Assembly (NCBI RefSeq): GCF_030408735.1
Contig: NZ_CP047205.1
Location: 1-64,000 of the forward strand
From: Corynebacterium faecale
Lineage (GTDB): Bacteria; Actinomycetota; Actinomycetes; Mycobacteriales; Mycobacteriaceae
Direction: 5' to 3'
Length of the DNA stretch: 64,000 bases
Shown here: positions 44,699-52,237 of the stretch, in pieces
Layout: each line of letters opens with the position of its first letter
Position numbering within the stretch: position 1 is the stretch's first letter
Program-made: the position numbers and the translations under genes
The notes under the pieces: generated by a model
Databases searched by the model: none
What the model was told of the DNA's origin: nothing
What the model saw: the letters and a program-made list of their open reading frames with translations, nothing else

Positions 44699-44735
44699 AC
44701 GCAACCCATACCGCGAGGCGTCTAAATCTTGGCCA

Positions 44736-44788
44736 TATAGTACTATTACCGTTGCATTTCGGTAGCGGTGATAGTACTATTAGAGTTA
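44736..44788 (+). promoter_or_regulatory. paired TAGTACTA palindromes, site 2
   Basis: Cores at 44738 and 44772 repeat the layout of site 1, again with TTACCGTTGC between them and TTAGAGTTAG after. The spacing between cores (34 bases) is identical to site 1. Confidence 0.65.
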
Positions 44789-44827
44789 GAGGAAATCACC
44801 CGGAGCACTAACCAGGAGGCGAGTCGC

Positions 44828-45085
44828 ATGGTCACCGTGTACACCACCGGGCCAGACTGCATTCGATGCAAGATGACCAAGGGCGTCATGACCAAGAAGG
44901 GCCTCGAATTCGTCGAGGTGGACATTCGGCAGAACGCCGCAGCTCGCGAGTACGTCACCGAGGAGCTGGGTTACTCCGAGGCCCCGGTGTGCGTCGTGGA
45001 GGACGGTACGGGCGAGGACCATTGGTCCGGCTTCCGCCCCGATAACATCAGCCGGCTGGTCACCCTGACCAGGAGTGGAGAGTGA
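44828..45085 (+). CDS. NrdH/glutaredoxin-like redox protein
   Basis: An 85-residue thioredoxin-fold protein. The active site is C-I-R-C at residues 11-14 (TGPDCIRCKMTKGVMTKKGL), followed by FVEVDIRQN and EAPVCVVEDG. It could reduce ribonucleotide reductase or other thiol partners. The ATG at 44828 has AGGAGG in front. NrdH-like proteins are found in other mobile actinobacterial elements. It is preceded by palindrome site 2. Confidence 0.78.
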   Translation: MVTVYTTGPDCIRCKMTKGVMTKKGLEFVEVDIRQNAAAREYVTEELGYSEAPVCVVEDGTGEDHWSGFRPDNISRLVTLTRSGE

Positions 45086-45114
45086 TCCAGGGCACTTGAC
45101 CCGGGGTAACTCTG

Positions 45115-45134
45115 ATAGTACTATTAGAGTTAGA
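45115..45134 (+). promoter_or_regulatory. TAGTACTA palindrome, site 3
   Basis: A single CTGATAGTACTATTAGAGTT unit with core at 45116, 40 bases before the next gene. Confidence 0.6.
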
Positions 45135-45155
45135 AAGAATGGAAGGAGCTGAGTT

Positions 45156-45398
45156 ATGAAGCAGCAGATCATCACCCCCTACGACACGGGGGAGCGGCTG
45201 GAGCCGAAGGCCTGGCATGTGCAGCCCCGGAACCTCCCAAGCGAGGAGGAGGCCGAGCGCTATGGGCGCGTGGACTTCGACGACGACGAGGGGCGTACGG
45301 TTCTCACGGCCCACGTCGAGCGGACACCGATCGGCTACGCCGTGCGCATCGAGAATGTCGCGGAACCCGTTACCGTGACGATCGCGGCAGCAGAGTAA
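45156..45398 (+). CDS. small acidic hypothetical protein
   Basis: An 80-residue soluble protein (MKQQIITPYDTGERLEPKAW start; predicted beta-rich end TPIGYAVRIENVAEPVTVTI). AAGGAGCTGAGTT precedes the ATG. No known family. It is one of a row of monocistronic-looking genes, each with its own palindrome (site 3). Confidence 0.6.
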   Translation: MKQQIITPYDTGERLEPKAWHVQPRNLPSEEEAERYGRVDFDDDEGRTVLTAHVERTPIGYAVRIENVAEPVTVTIAAAE

Positions 45399-45414
45399 CC
45401 ACCAAGCGGCCCTG

Positions 45415-45434
45415 ATAGTACTATTACCGTTAGG
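45415..45434 (+). promoter_or_regulatory. TAGTACTA palindrome, site 4
   Basis: CTGATAGTACTATTACCGTT, core at 45416. It carries the TTACCGTTA arm rather than TTAGAGTTA. Confidence 0.6.
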
Positions 45435-45455
45435 GTCGCTCCGAAAGGAGAAGCA

Positions 45456-45693
45456 ATGCAGACCATCACCGTTCACCGCCTGGCGGACCTGCGCGTCGGG
45501 GGACCGCATCTTGAGCCATGGGGGCCGCGCGTACCGCACGCCGCTGCGCGTGACCAACAGCCTGGGACCCATTGAATTCGGCTCGCCCGTCCGGGGCGTG
45601 CTGGTCGAAAACCCCAATCCATCCAGCGGCATCGAGTGGGTCCTGTACCTCTCGCAGATGGACGGGCGTCCGATGGAAGTCGAGCGCTACTAG
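45456..45693 (+). pseudogene. small gene broken by one base in a G run
   Basis: The ATG at 45456 with AAAGGAGAAGC starts MQTITVHRLADLRVG. In a neighbouring frame the sequence continues DRILSHGGRAYRTPLRVTN and runs to MEVERY-stop at 45693. Removing one G from the five-G run at 45498-45502 restores a 78-residue protein. This may be a real mutation, a phase-variable tract or a sequencing error. Family unknown. Confidence 0.6.
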
Positions 45694-45716
45694 CCCTTGC
45701 CAATCAAATAACCCTG

Positions 45717-45736
45717 ATAGTACTATTAGAGTTACA
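45717..45736 (+). promoter_or_regulatory. TAGTACTA palindrome, site 5
   Basis: CTGATAGTACTATTAGAGTT, core at 45718, just before the ssb gene. Confidence 0.6.
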
Positions 45737-45753
45737 CAATGAAGGAAAAAATC

Positions 45754-46119
45754 ATGAGCCACATCACCCAAACCGGCAACCTGGCCGCCACCCCCGAACT
45801 GCGCCAAGGGGAGCGCGGCGCATACACCTATGCCCGCGTCATCGTCACCGACAGGCTGCGCCAGGAGGACGGCAGTTACGCCGACGGCTCAGCCATCGCC
45901 TACGACGTCGCCGTAAGTGGTGACCAGGCAACGAACCTTGTCGCCGCCGCGCAGGAGTCCGGCAACATCCGCGTGATGTTCTCGGGGCGCTATCGCGTCA
46001 CCGAATACAAAGGCCAACAGAGAACCCGGATCAAGCACGAAGTGAACGCCGACGAGGTGGCCGTCAGCTTGCGCGGCCAGACAGTCACCGCAACCCGCAA
46101 CAGCCGCAGCAGCGACTAG
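45754..46119 (+). CDS. ssb: plasmid single-stranded DNA-binding protein
   Basis: A 121-residue SSB with the OB-fold pattern HITQTGNLAATPELRQGERG at the start, YDVAVSGDQATNLV, VMFSGRYRVTEYKGQQRTRI and VNADEVAVSLRGQTVTA. It is shorter than chromosomal SSB and lacks the acidic DDxPF tip. It would protect single-stranded DNA during plasmid replication or transfer. The ATG at 45754 with AAGGAAAAA is preferred; an in-frame ATG at 45739 is possible. Confidence 0.8.
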   Translation: MSHITQTGNLAATPELRQGERGAYTYARVIVTDRLRQEDGSYADGSAIAYDVAVSGDQATNLVAAAQESGNIRVMFSGRYRVTEYKGQQRTRIKHEVNADEVAVSLRGQTVTATRNSRSSD

Positions 46120-46174
46120 GGCAGACTGACGCCTAACCCGTCAGGGGTGCGCGGCTGGCAAGCTTCGCACCCCT

Positions 46175-46190
46175 GACAGTACTATTAGCA
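46175..46190 (+). promoter_or_regulatory. TAGTACTA-like palindrome, site 6
   Basis: CTGACAGTACTATTAGCACT, a variant with CAGTACTA at 46177, lies 25 bases before parA3. Confidence 0.55.
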
Positions 46191-46207
46191 CTATTGGAGG
46201 TAATACA

Positions 46208-47005
46208 GTGACCGCTCAAATTTTCGCCCTCTGCAATCAGAAGGGCGGCGTCGGTAAATCGACGACCACCTTCCACCTGGCACGTTCCGGAGTGCTCCGA
46301 GGCCTACGGGTGCTCGTGGTCGACAACGACCCCCAGGGCAACCTCACCGCCGTAGCTGCCGCAGAACCAGTAAGCGAGGACCAGGCCGGACTAGCCGACG
46401 CGCTCAGCTCCCGCGCATCCGAGACCGTGCGCGACGTCATCGTGCCCGGCATTTGGCCCGGCCTCGACGTCGTACCCACCTCCGGCGTCACGCTTGGCAC
46501 GGTGCGCGATGAACTGGTGATTGCCGGGGCAGGCCGCGAGGGCCGCCTCAGGGAAGCCCTGGCCACCGTGGCGGAGGACTACGACCTAATCCTGATCGAC
46601 TGCGCCCCAAGCCTGGACCAGCTCACCATCAACGGGCTGACCGCAGCCCACGGGGTCCTAGTTGTCACGCACTCGAAACAATGGAGCCTCAGCGGCCTGT
46701 CCCAGCTCCTTGACACCATCGAGAGCGTGCGCGGCTACTACAACCCGTCGTTGACGGTGGCGGGCGTGCTCGTCAACCAGCACGAGGAACGAACCGTCAG
46801 CGGTCAAACGTGGCTCGATGAGCTGCACACGGCAGCAGAAGCCCGCGGCCTGCGCGTGTTGACCCCACCGATCCCCAAGCGCGTCGTTATCGCAGACGCC
46901 ACCGAGGCCGCGCGCGGCCTCGACGAATGGGGGAGCGCCGAAGCGACCACGCTGGCCACCCTCTACAGCAAACATCTGGCCACCATCGAAGGAGTCAAGC
47001 CATGA
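46208..47005 (+). CDS. parA: ParA-family partition ATPase, third locus
   Basis: A 265-residue ParA of the larger kind. Walker A is QKGGVGKST (11-19). VLVVDNDPQGNLTAV and LILIDCAPSLDQLTINGL follow, as in chromosomal-type Soj/ParA. It is only distantly related to the two short ParA proteins in the window. It starts at GTG after TTGGAGGTAATACA and overlaps the next gene by four bases. It probably segregated the replicon from which this segment came; no initiator for it is seen here. Confidence 0.9.
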   Translation: MTAQIFALCNQKGGVGKSTTTFHLARSGVLRGLRVLVVDNDPQGNLTAVAAAEPVSEDQAGLADALSSRASETVRDVIVPGIWPGLDVVPTSGVTLGTVRDELVIAGAGREGRLREALATVAEDYDLILIDCAPSLDQLTINGLTAAHGVLVVTHSKQWSLSGLSQLLDTIESVRGYYNPSLTVAGVLVNQHEERTVSGQTWLDELHTAAEARGLRVLTPPIPKRVVIADATEAARGLDEWGSAEATTLATLYSKHLATIEGVKP

Positions 47006-47403
47006 CCCGCCCCACCCCGCGCAAATCATCCCTTGCCGGTTCAAGCCCCGTCACCCCACCTCAACCAGCTGCACAGGCAGACCCAGTGCCCGCGGCCAGC
47101 GTGCCGGCCGCCCCAGCTACCGCAACGCGGGCAGTGGCGCCGAAGCCGGCCGACGGCAAAAAGAAGTACCCACATAAAGTCTCGTTTTACCAAGACCCCG
47201 AGGACACCGCCCGAGTGCGCGGTGCCATCCTTTACACGATGACCACCGAGGGAAACCGCAACCTGTCCCAGTTCGTCAACCGCGCCGTGATGGCCGAGGT
47301 TGAGCGCCTGGAAGCCAAATACAACAACGGCGAGCCCTTCCCATCGGTGGGAGCCCGCGAGATGCCCCAGGGCGGCGCGGCGGCCGCAGGGTCCGAGGAC
47401 TAG
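47002..47403 (+). CDS. ParB-like RHH partition protein, third locus
   Basis: A 133-residue protein: Pro/Ala-rich N-terminus (1-52), then YPHKVSFYQDPEDTARVRGA, LSQFVNRAVMAEVERLEAKY and a Gly/Ala-rich tail. The strand-helix-helix layout suggests an RHH DNA-binding fold. Translation is coupled to parA3 (ATGA). It should bind this segment's centromere; the palindromes upstream are candidate sites. Confidence 0.72.
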   Translation: MTRPTPRKSSLAGSSPVTPPQPAAQADPVPAASVPAAPATATRAVAPKPADGKKKYPHKVSFYQDPEDTARVRGAILYTMTTEGNRNLSQFVNRAVMAEVERLEAKYNNGEPFPSVGAREMPQGGAAAAGSED

Positions 47404-47406
47404 GCC

Positions 47407-47856
47407 ATGCGGGCGCACGCGGCCGCCGCAGTGGCCTTGGCTGCCCTGCTAGCCGGATGCGCTTCGACGCCTGAGGAACCCGCGACCGCCCTCGTCGCCC
47501 TCGGCCCGGCCCTGGAATTCCAGGTAGAGCATGCCCGCACTGCCGACGAGCAGCGCACGGGCCTCGCTGGCCGGTCCGAGCTGTCGGAGGATCAAGGCAT
47601 GCTGTTTTCATTCGCCAGCCAATCAGAACGCCAAGTATGGATGGCCGGAATGAAATTCCCGCTCGACGTCGCCTGGATCGCGGATCACCGCGTGATCGCT
47701 GTACAGACCCTTGAACCCTGTACCGAGGTCGAACAAGATCGCTGTCCGCGCTGGACGTCTCCCAACGACGTCGACGCGCTGTTAGAAGTCCGGGCGGGTG
47801 CCCTCGCAGGCATCGACGCCGGAACCGTCGTGACCATCCGAGAGGAAACCCCGTGA
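47407..47856 (+). CDS. DUF192 lipoprotein
   Basis: A 149-residue exported protein. The signal AAAAVALAALLAGC ends in a lipobox (LLAGC). The DUF192 domain contains EHARTADEQRTGLAGRSELS, QGMLFSF, VWMAGMKFPLDVAWI and IAVQTLEPCTE. The family's function is unknown. Its place within a partition operon is unusual. It starts three bases after parB and overlaps the next gene by four bases. Confidence 0.8.
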   Translation: MRAHAAAAVALAALLAGCASTPEEPATALVALGPALEFQVEHARTADEQRTGLAGRSELSEDQGMLFSFASQSERQVWMAGMKFPLDVAWIADHRVIAVQTLEPCTEVEQDRCPRWTSPNDVDALLEVRAGALAGIDAGTVVTIREETP

Positions 47857-48605
47857 GTGCCACCGACCCCGCACTGACCCCAGCGCAGCCCGACACCAGG
47901 CCCGACTACATCGCCCAAGCCATTGCCGCACTCACCGCCGCAGCGCGCACGACACGCACCATCGGTGCGGGAACCGATAACGAGCACACCGAACCGGCCG
48001 ACTTTGGAGAGATCGCCTGTCACGTCATCACGAGCGTGGCGGCCAACCTCGGAGGCGTTGATACGCTGCTGGCCGGTCGCCCCGGCTCCTGGGAAGCCGA
48101 CTACGTCCGGCAGATCGTCCACAGCACCACCCCCGAGGACGAGCTGTTGACCTGGCGGACCGAGCCGGTGCGCATGCACCTCGATATTGAGGGCGTGTTC
48201 TACGACTTCGGTCTGGAACAACTGTGGGACGAAGAATCAGGACAGGCTATCAAGCACGAACAGGACGACAGTCTCACCGAGGAACAGGTGGCCCGCGCTG
48301 ACGCCATCGCCGCGAGTATCGACCGGCTCTGGAAGCAGGATCAGGCCGCGTACCGTGAGGCCTATCTGGCCTCGATCCGCCATGAGCTGACCAGGCGCGG
48401 GCTCACCGTCGAGGTGGAAGCCATCGACGAGCCCGCCGACACTCTCACCTGGGAGCCGTTCGCCGACGAGCTGCACGAGCTCGCCCGAAAAAACACGCCC
48501 TTGCCGATGACCGGAGAAGTCCCGGACTGGACCGAGGGCACCCCGGCCGACGCGCTGCGCCGGGCCGGTCTGACCTACACCGCCCGCGCGCAGGACGCCA
48601 TCTAA
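47853..48605 (+). CDS. hypothetical protein of the partition operon
   Basis: A 250-residue soluble acidic protein. A helical N-terminal part contains DFGEIACHVITSVAANLGGV and LLAGRPGSWEADYVRQIVHS, the type of sequence found in plasmid proteins of unknown role; the end is Glu/Asp-rich. GTG start overlapping the DUF192 stop (GTGA). No enzyme motif is seen. It belongs to the same operon as parA3. Confidence 0.6.
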   Translation: MSATDPALTPAQPDTRPDYIAQAIAALTAAARTTRTIGAGTDNEHTEPADFGEIACHVITSVAANLGGVDTLLAGRPGSWEADYVRQIVHSTTPEDELLTWRTEPVRMHLDIEGVFYDFGLEQLWDEESGQAIKHEQDDSLTEEQVARADAIAASIDRLWKQDQAAYREAYLASIRHELTRRGLTVEVEAIDEPADTLTWEPFADELHELARKNTPLPMTGEVPDWTEGTPADALRRAGLTYTARAQDAI

Positions 48606-48640
48606 GCGCGCTGCAACAGAAAGCTGCGAGGAAGGAAATA

Positions 48641-48859
48641 ATGAACGATCCCGAAGCTGTCGATGATCTGATCACCGATCTTCCAGAATGGGCGACGACC
48701 GAAGAAATCGCCGATCTAATGCGTGTTAAGCCGCAAACCGTTCTGAAATGGAACAAGGAATATGGGCTTAAGGCCGTTTCGATCGGTGCTAGGGTGCGGC
48801 GCTACCGGAAGAAGGATGTCAGGGACTTTTTGCTCACCAGTGACGACAACGACGAATAG
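48641..48859 (+). CDS. excisionase/MerR-like helix-turn-helix protein
   Basis: A 72-residue DNA-binding protein: WATTEEIADLMRVKPQTVLK is the HTH and IGARVRRYRKKDVRDFL the wing, the plan of excisionase-type (HTH_17) proteins. AAGGAAATA precedes the ATG. It could be the regulator that reads the TAGTACTA sites or an excision factor. Confidence 0.75.
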   Translation: MNDPEAVDDLITDLPEWATTEEIADLMRVKPQTVLKWNKEYGLKAVSIGARVRRYRKKDVRDFLLTSDDNDE

Positions 48860-48861
48860 CC

Positions 48862-49100
48862 TCAGGCTGCTTTCACGGTCAGTAGCTCACGCCAGTGCGT
48901 GGTGTACCGCGGACTCATCATCTCCCGCCGCATCTCCCACGCCGGCCCCTGCTGTAGTCCAGCCCGACCTAAACCGATGGACTTCACACCGTGTTCAGAA
49001 CGAATCTGCTGAATCAACGGGCCAATCTGTTTCGCCTCATGGGGTGGCTTGTGAAAAAGTAGAATATCCGACGCTAAGGTTTTGTCGAGCGCCGTAGTGG
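48862..49100 (-). pseudogene. 3' end of a Y-family DNA polymerase (UmuC, DUF4113)
   Basis: The reverse strand reads LLFHKPPHEAKQIGPLIQQI, GVKSIGLGRAGLQQGPAWEM and RREMMSPRYTTHWRELLTV before its stop. The 'MRR..SPRYTT.W.EL' ending is characteristic of the DUF4113 tail of UmuC. The catalytic part is missing. It marks a recombination junction with the next fragment. Confidence 0.7.
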
Positions 49101-49103
49101 CCT

Positions 49104-49256
49104 GTATTTGCCTGGTTTGATCTTGTTGGTAACCCGGAAGAGATCCGGGCTGCACGCCAAGCCTTCGAACGCTCATGGGGGCGCTGGAACTTCGTCCGCA
49201 CGCTCGCCAGCGTCGTGGCGCTCGGCTGCCTTGTCATCGCGGAGATTTCAATATAG
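49104..49256 (+). pseudogene. 3' end of a DUF1772/anthrone-oxygenase-like gene
   Basis: An open frame without start reads NPEEIRAARQAFERSWGRWN then FVRTLASVVALGCLVIAEIS-I-stop. The W-x2-WN motif followed by a hydrophobic helix is the C-terminus of DUF1772 membrane proteins. The front is lost at the junction near 49100. Confidence 0.6.
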
Positions 49257-49281
49257 TCAGACGCCTCCAGGTCGAGGGCTG

Positions 49282-50490
49282 TCATGCCGGTGTGTAGTCA
49301 GGCAGGTCAATGTCGGACGCTTTGCTGAACTGTTTCTCCATGAAGCCTCGCATAGGCCAGCGTGTTGCCCACGACATCGACGCCTGCATGAACCGGATCG
49401 CAAGAGCCGTCATCGGCGCATATCCGCCAGGCCCGCCCGCAAGCTGCTGCGCACCCTCGACATACGGGCGAACGAGGCGATCGTACGCCGCGAACGCAGC
49501 GGCATGGTCGCTTCCGTCTCCGAGTTCTCCGGCGAGCACATAGGCGCCCACCAGCGCGACGCTGGTGCCGAGCCCGCTGAGCGGGGTCGGACAGGCGGCT
49601 GCATCCCCGATCAGGGCAATGCGGCCATTCCACCAGCGAGACAGTTGAACCTTCCCCATCTCATCGAACGAGAAATCCGATGCCGAGCGCGCGGCCTCGA
49701 GCAGCCGCGGAACATGCCATCCGACACCACCGAACCGATCTTCCAGGAGTGCGATCTGGGAGGCGCGGTCGCGTCGGTCGTGGCCGACCCTCTCTCCGGG
49801 GCGGGTACGAAAGCTCAGCGCTGCTTTGGACTCACTTGGCTGGCTCCCGGGCCTGATCGAGGCCACGAGTCCGCCGGTGTGGTTGTACAACTGATACCAG
49901 TTGTCGAGTTCTTCGAACGCCGGAGCGGTGAACCATGCCGTGTACAGCCCGAGCGGATGGACGAAGTCCTCTTCCCGCCCAAAAGCGGCCGTCCGAACTG
50001 CCGAATGTAAGCCGTCGGCGCCGATGACGAAATCGAAACGCTGTGGGCGTGCGCCACGGAACGTGACATTCACGTAGTTCGAACTCTGCGCGAGCTCGGT
50101 GATGGTGTCGTTGAAGATCCACTCGATACCGTCACCGAGCTGTTGGTAGAGCAGGTCGACGAGATCGCCGCGGAGGATCTCGATCTCCGAGATGAATCCT
50201 TCTCCGCCGAACGCATCCGTCGGCATGGCGGCGCGTGTCTGGCCGTGTGCGTCGACCCAGGACATGCCCGCCTGCTCGAGGCCGATCGCACGCGCCCCAT
50301 TGAGCAGCCCCATACGGTCGATGACTGTGCGTCCGGCGCCGCGCAGGTCGACGGCTTGACCGCCGGGCCGTGGGCTGGGAGCGATCTCGACGATCGTGAC
50401 GGAGAATCCGTGCCTTCGAAGCCAGTAGGCGCATGCCAGTCCTGCGATGCTTGCGCCAGAGATGAGTACTCGTCGTTCATTCATATTCAT
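49282..50490 (-). CDS. FAD-dependent aromatic monooxygenase
   Basis: A 402-residue flavoprotein hydroxylase. FAD motifs are VLISGASIAGLACAYWLRRH (dinucleotide fold), FDFVIGADGLHSAVR (DG motif) and RIALIGDAAACPTPLSGLGT (GD motif). The substrate is unknown; Tet(X), which inactivates tetracycline, belongs to the same superfamily, but nothing here shows that activity. The start MNMNERRVL is chosen by its position before the FAD motif. It is divergent from the GntR-TetR regulator, which may control it. Confidence 0.85.
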   Translation of the reverse strand: MNMNERRVLISGASIAGLACAYWLRRHGFSVTIVEIAPSPRPGGQAVDLRGAGRTVIDRMGLLNGARAIGLEQAGMSWVDAHGQTRAAMPTDAFGGEGFISEIEILRGDLVDLLYQQLGDGIEWIFNDTITELAQSSNYVNVTFRGARPQRFDFVIGADGLHSAVRTAAFGREEDFVHPLGLYTAWFTAPAFEELDNWYQLYNHTGGLVASIRPGSQPSESKAALSFRTRPGERVGHDRRDRASQIALLEDRFGGVGWHVPRLLEAARSASDFSFDEMGKVQLSRWWNGRIALIGDAAACPTPLSGLGTSVALVGAYVLAGELGDGSDHAAAFAAYDRLVRPYVEGAQQLAGGPGGYAPMTALAIRFMQASMSWATRWPMRGFMEKQFSKASDIDLPDYTPA

Positions 50491-50529
50491 GACGCCAAAC
50501 CTAAGGAAGGCCTGAGATGGTGAGCAAGC

Positions 50530-50625
50530 TCGTACTAGTACAGCGATGCTGAGACCTGCTCCACTGTGACGGAATGGCAAGGTTCTCATCGCTTGCCAAC
50601 GCTGGTGTTCTAGTACAGGATGGCA
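50530..50625. promoter_or_regulatory. control region between monooxygenase and regulator
   Basis: Two similar boxes, TCGTACTAGTACAGCGATG near 50530 and GTTCTAGTACAGGATGG near 50608, contain CTAGTAC cores. They lie where both divergent promoters should be; binding by the fused regulator is inferred. ATG of the regulator follows the second box directly, suggesting a leaderless transcript. Confidence 0.45.
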
Positions 50626-51585
50626 AGGGTGGGAACGTCATCTGCGGAGATCGCTGCCGAGCTGCGGGCGCAGATATTTGCTGGAGAATTGCGGCCCGGG
50701 GAGATGCTTCCTTCTGCCAGGGAGATCACTGGTACGTGGAATGTCGCAATTGCAACGGCCAGTCGTGTGCACGCACTACTGCGATCCGAGGGACTGGCGA
50801 CACCGGTGCCCGGTGTCGGAACGGTCGTCGCGACAACGGCACCAGGGGCAAGGGGTGGGCGCAGCTCACGAGACGCACCCCAGCACCCACAACGGCGGCA
50901 GCATGTGCAGCGTCCGGTGCCGGAAGCAGATGATGCCGTTGCGGAACGCATCGTAACTGCCGCTGTTTCCATCGCCGATGTCGAGGGTATTGACTCGCTT
51001 TCGATGCGGAGGGTCGCGAATGTGGTCCATATGGGGTCGGCCACGCTATATCGGTTCTACCCGAGCCAGGAACATCTGCTTTTCGCGATGATGGATCGTG
51101 CGCTTCGCGATTGGTCTGCGGGTGATGAAGTCGGGACCTGGCGTGAAGATCTGATCCGCGGACATCGAGAGCTGTGGCGAGTGTTCCGACGGCATCCGTG
51201 GCTTGCTCCGCAGCTTTCCGTCACACGCCCGCAATTAGTGCCCGCAGCACTCGTCTTCGCAGAGTGGGTGATTCGAACACTCACTCGGGCGGGTATCAGT
51301 GCCGAAGAAGCGATGGAGACGCACATTCTGCTCTTCACGCAGGCGCGAGGCACGGCAATTTTGCTCGAGCCCGAAACAGAGGCAGAATCTATCACCGGTG
51401 TCGATGCAGATACCTGGATCGATGAGCGTATCGACAAACTCGAGCAACTCAGTTCGAATGAGAACCACGCCGCGCTGAAATCCTTGATCGGCTCGGGTTA
51501 TGCCCTCGATCTTGATCGTGCCTATGAGCGCGGTCTGGCGCTTATGGTGGACGGGATCTTTTCCCGTCTCGCGCGAACCCGCTGA
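50620..51585 (+). CDS. GntR-TetR fusion transcriptional regulator
   Basis: A 321-residue protein with two DNA-binding domains. Residues 1-72 are a GntR winged helix (AAELRAQIFAGELRPGEMLP, LRSEGLATPVPGVGTVVA). After a Gln/Arg-rich linker, residues about 105-155 are a TetR HTH (IADVEGIDSLSMRRVANVVH, MGSATLYRFYPSQEHLL), followed by a TetR C-terminal ligand domain. This double arrangement is known in actinobacteria but uncommon. It probably represses the divergent monooxygenase in response to its substrate. Confidence 0.82.
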   Translation: MARVGTSSAEIAAELRAQIFAGELRPGEMLPSAREITGTWNVAIATASRVHALLRSEGLATPVPGVGTVVATTAPGARGGRSSRDAPQHPQRRQHVQRPVPEADDAVAERIVTAAVSIADVEGIDSLSMRRVANVVHMGSATLYRFYPSQEHLLFAMMDRALRDWSAGDEVGTWREDLIRGHRELWRVFRRHPWLAPQLSVTRPQLVPAALVFAEWVIRTLTRAGISAEEAMETHILLFTQARGTAILLEPETEAESITGVDADTWIDERIDKLEQLSSNENHAALKSLIGSGYALDLDRAYERGLALMVDGIFSRLARTR

Positions 51586-51598
51586 GCGTCGAATGAGG

Positions 51599-52198
51599 TC
51601 ACGATTCGCTCGAGGTCAATGACGCTGTGCGGGAGTGAGAGAATCCGTCGATCAGTGCTGTCAGGCCGAAATCGAATTCCCGGTCGCGTTCAGGAACGCT
51701 CGCATTGCCGACCTCTGCGGTTTGCTCCTCCAGTACGACACCGACGGTGTATCGGCTGACCGCGATGAGCATGCTGATGGCTGTCTGTTCATCGAATCCC
51801 TGAGACACGAGAAGCCCGACTTGCTGACCGGAAGCCTCAGCTCCTTCGTCGGTGTCGTCGCCGGATGGTCTGCGGTGGTGCTCAGCGTGGAGACGCGCAC
51901 CGTCACGGACCGCGTGTAGTGCGTGGCGGAAACTTCTTGCGTTTCGCAAGAGAAATGCGTCCCATTTCTCGTCGGACTCGGGGAAGGAAGCGTGATGCTC
52001 TCGGTCAAGCACGTCGCTCGCCAGCGCTGCGAGGAGTTCGGCCTTCGTGCGGAAGTGCCAGTAGAGGCCGGGCTGCTGTACCTGTAAGTGAGCCGCCAGC
52101 GCGCGAGTGGTGAAGCCATCGAGCCCAGTCTCGTCGAGCACCTGCCGGGCCCCGAGCAACACGGACGTGCGGTCGAGACGCTTCCGGTGGTGAGTCAT
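51599..52198 (-). CDS. tetR: tetracycline repressor TetR
   Basis: A 199-residue TetR repressor. The HTH is DGFTTRALAAHLQVQQPGLY-WHF (about 28-50), identical in plan to classical TetR (LAQKLGVEQPTLYWHVK). The ligand domain includes RDGARLHAEHHRRP. It is divergent from the efflux gene, with two operator palindromes between. Tetracycline binding should release it. The layout matches tetR-tetA pairs on corynebacterial plasmids. Confidence 0.88.
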   Translation of the reverse strand: MTHHRKRLDRTSVLLGARQVLDETGLDGFTTRALAAHLQVQQPGLYWHFRTKAELLAALASDVLDREHHASFPESDEKWDAFLLRNARSFRHALHAVRDGARLHAEHHRRPSGDDTDEGAEASGQQVGLLVSQGFDEQTAISMLIAVSRYTVGVVLEEQTAEVGNASVPERDREFDFGLTALIDGFSHSRTASLTSSES

Positions 52199-52207
52199 AG
52201 TTGCACT

Positions 52208-52237
52208 TTATCATCGATAACTTTATCTTAGATAAAG
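52208..52237. promoter_or_regulatory. two tet operators
   Basis: TTATC-atc-GATAA (52208-52220) and CTTTATC-tta-GATAAAG (52221-52237) are adjacent palindromes in the tetR-tetA gap. The second overlaps the GTG start of the efflux gene, so bound repressor would block initiation directly. Confidence 0.75.

Noticed and set aside
49108..50010. Forward open frame of 300 codons
   Set aside because: Only its first 50 codons matter, as part of the stump region; the rest is the shadow of the FAD monooxygenase on the other strand.
49282..50490. Monooxygenase as a tetracycline-inactivating Tet(X)
   Set aside because: Only superfamily motifs are shared; proximity to tet genes is not evidence of substrate.
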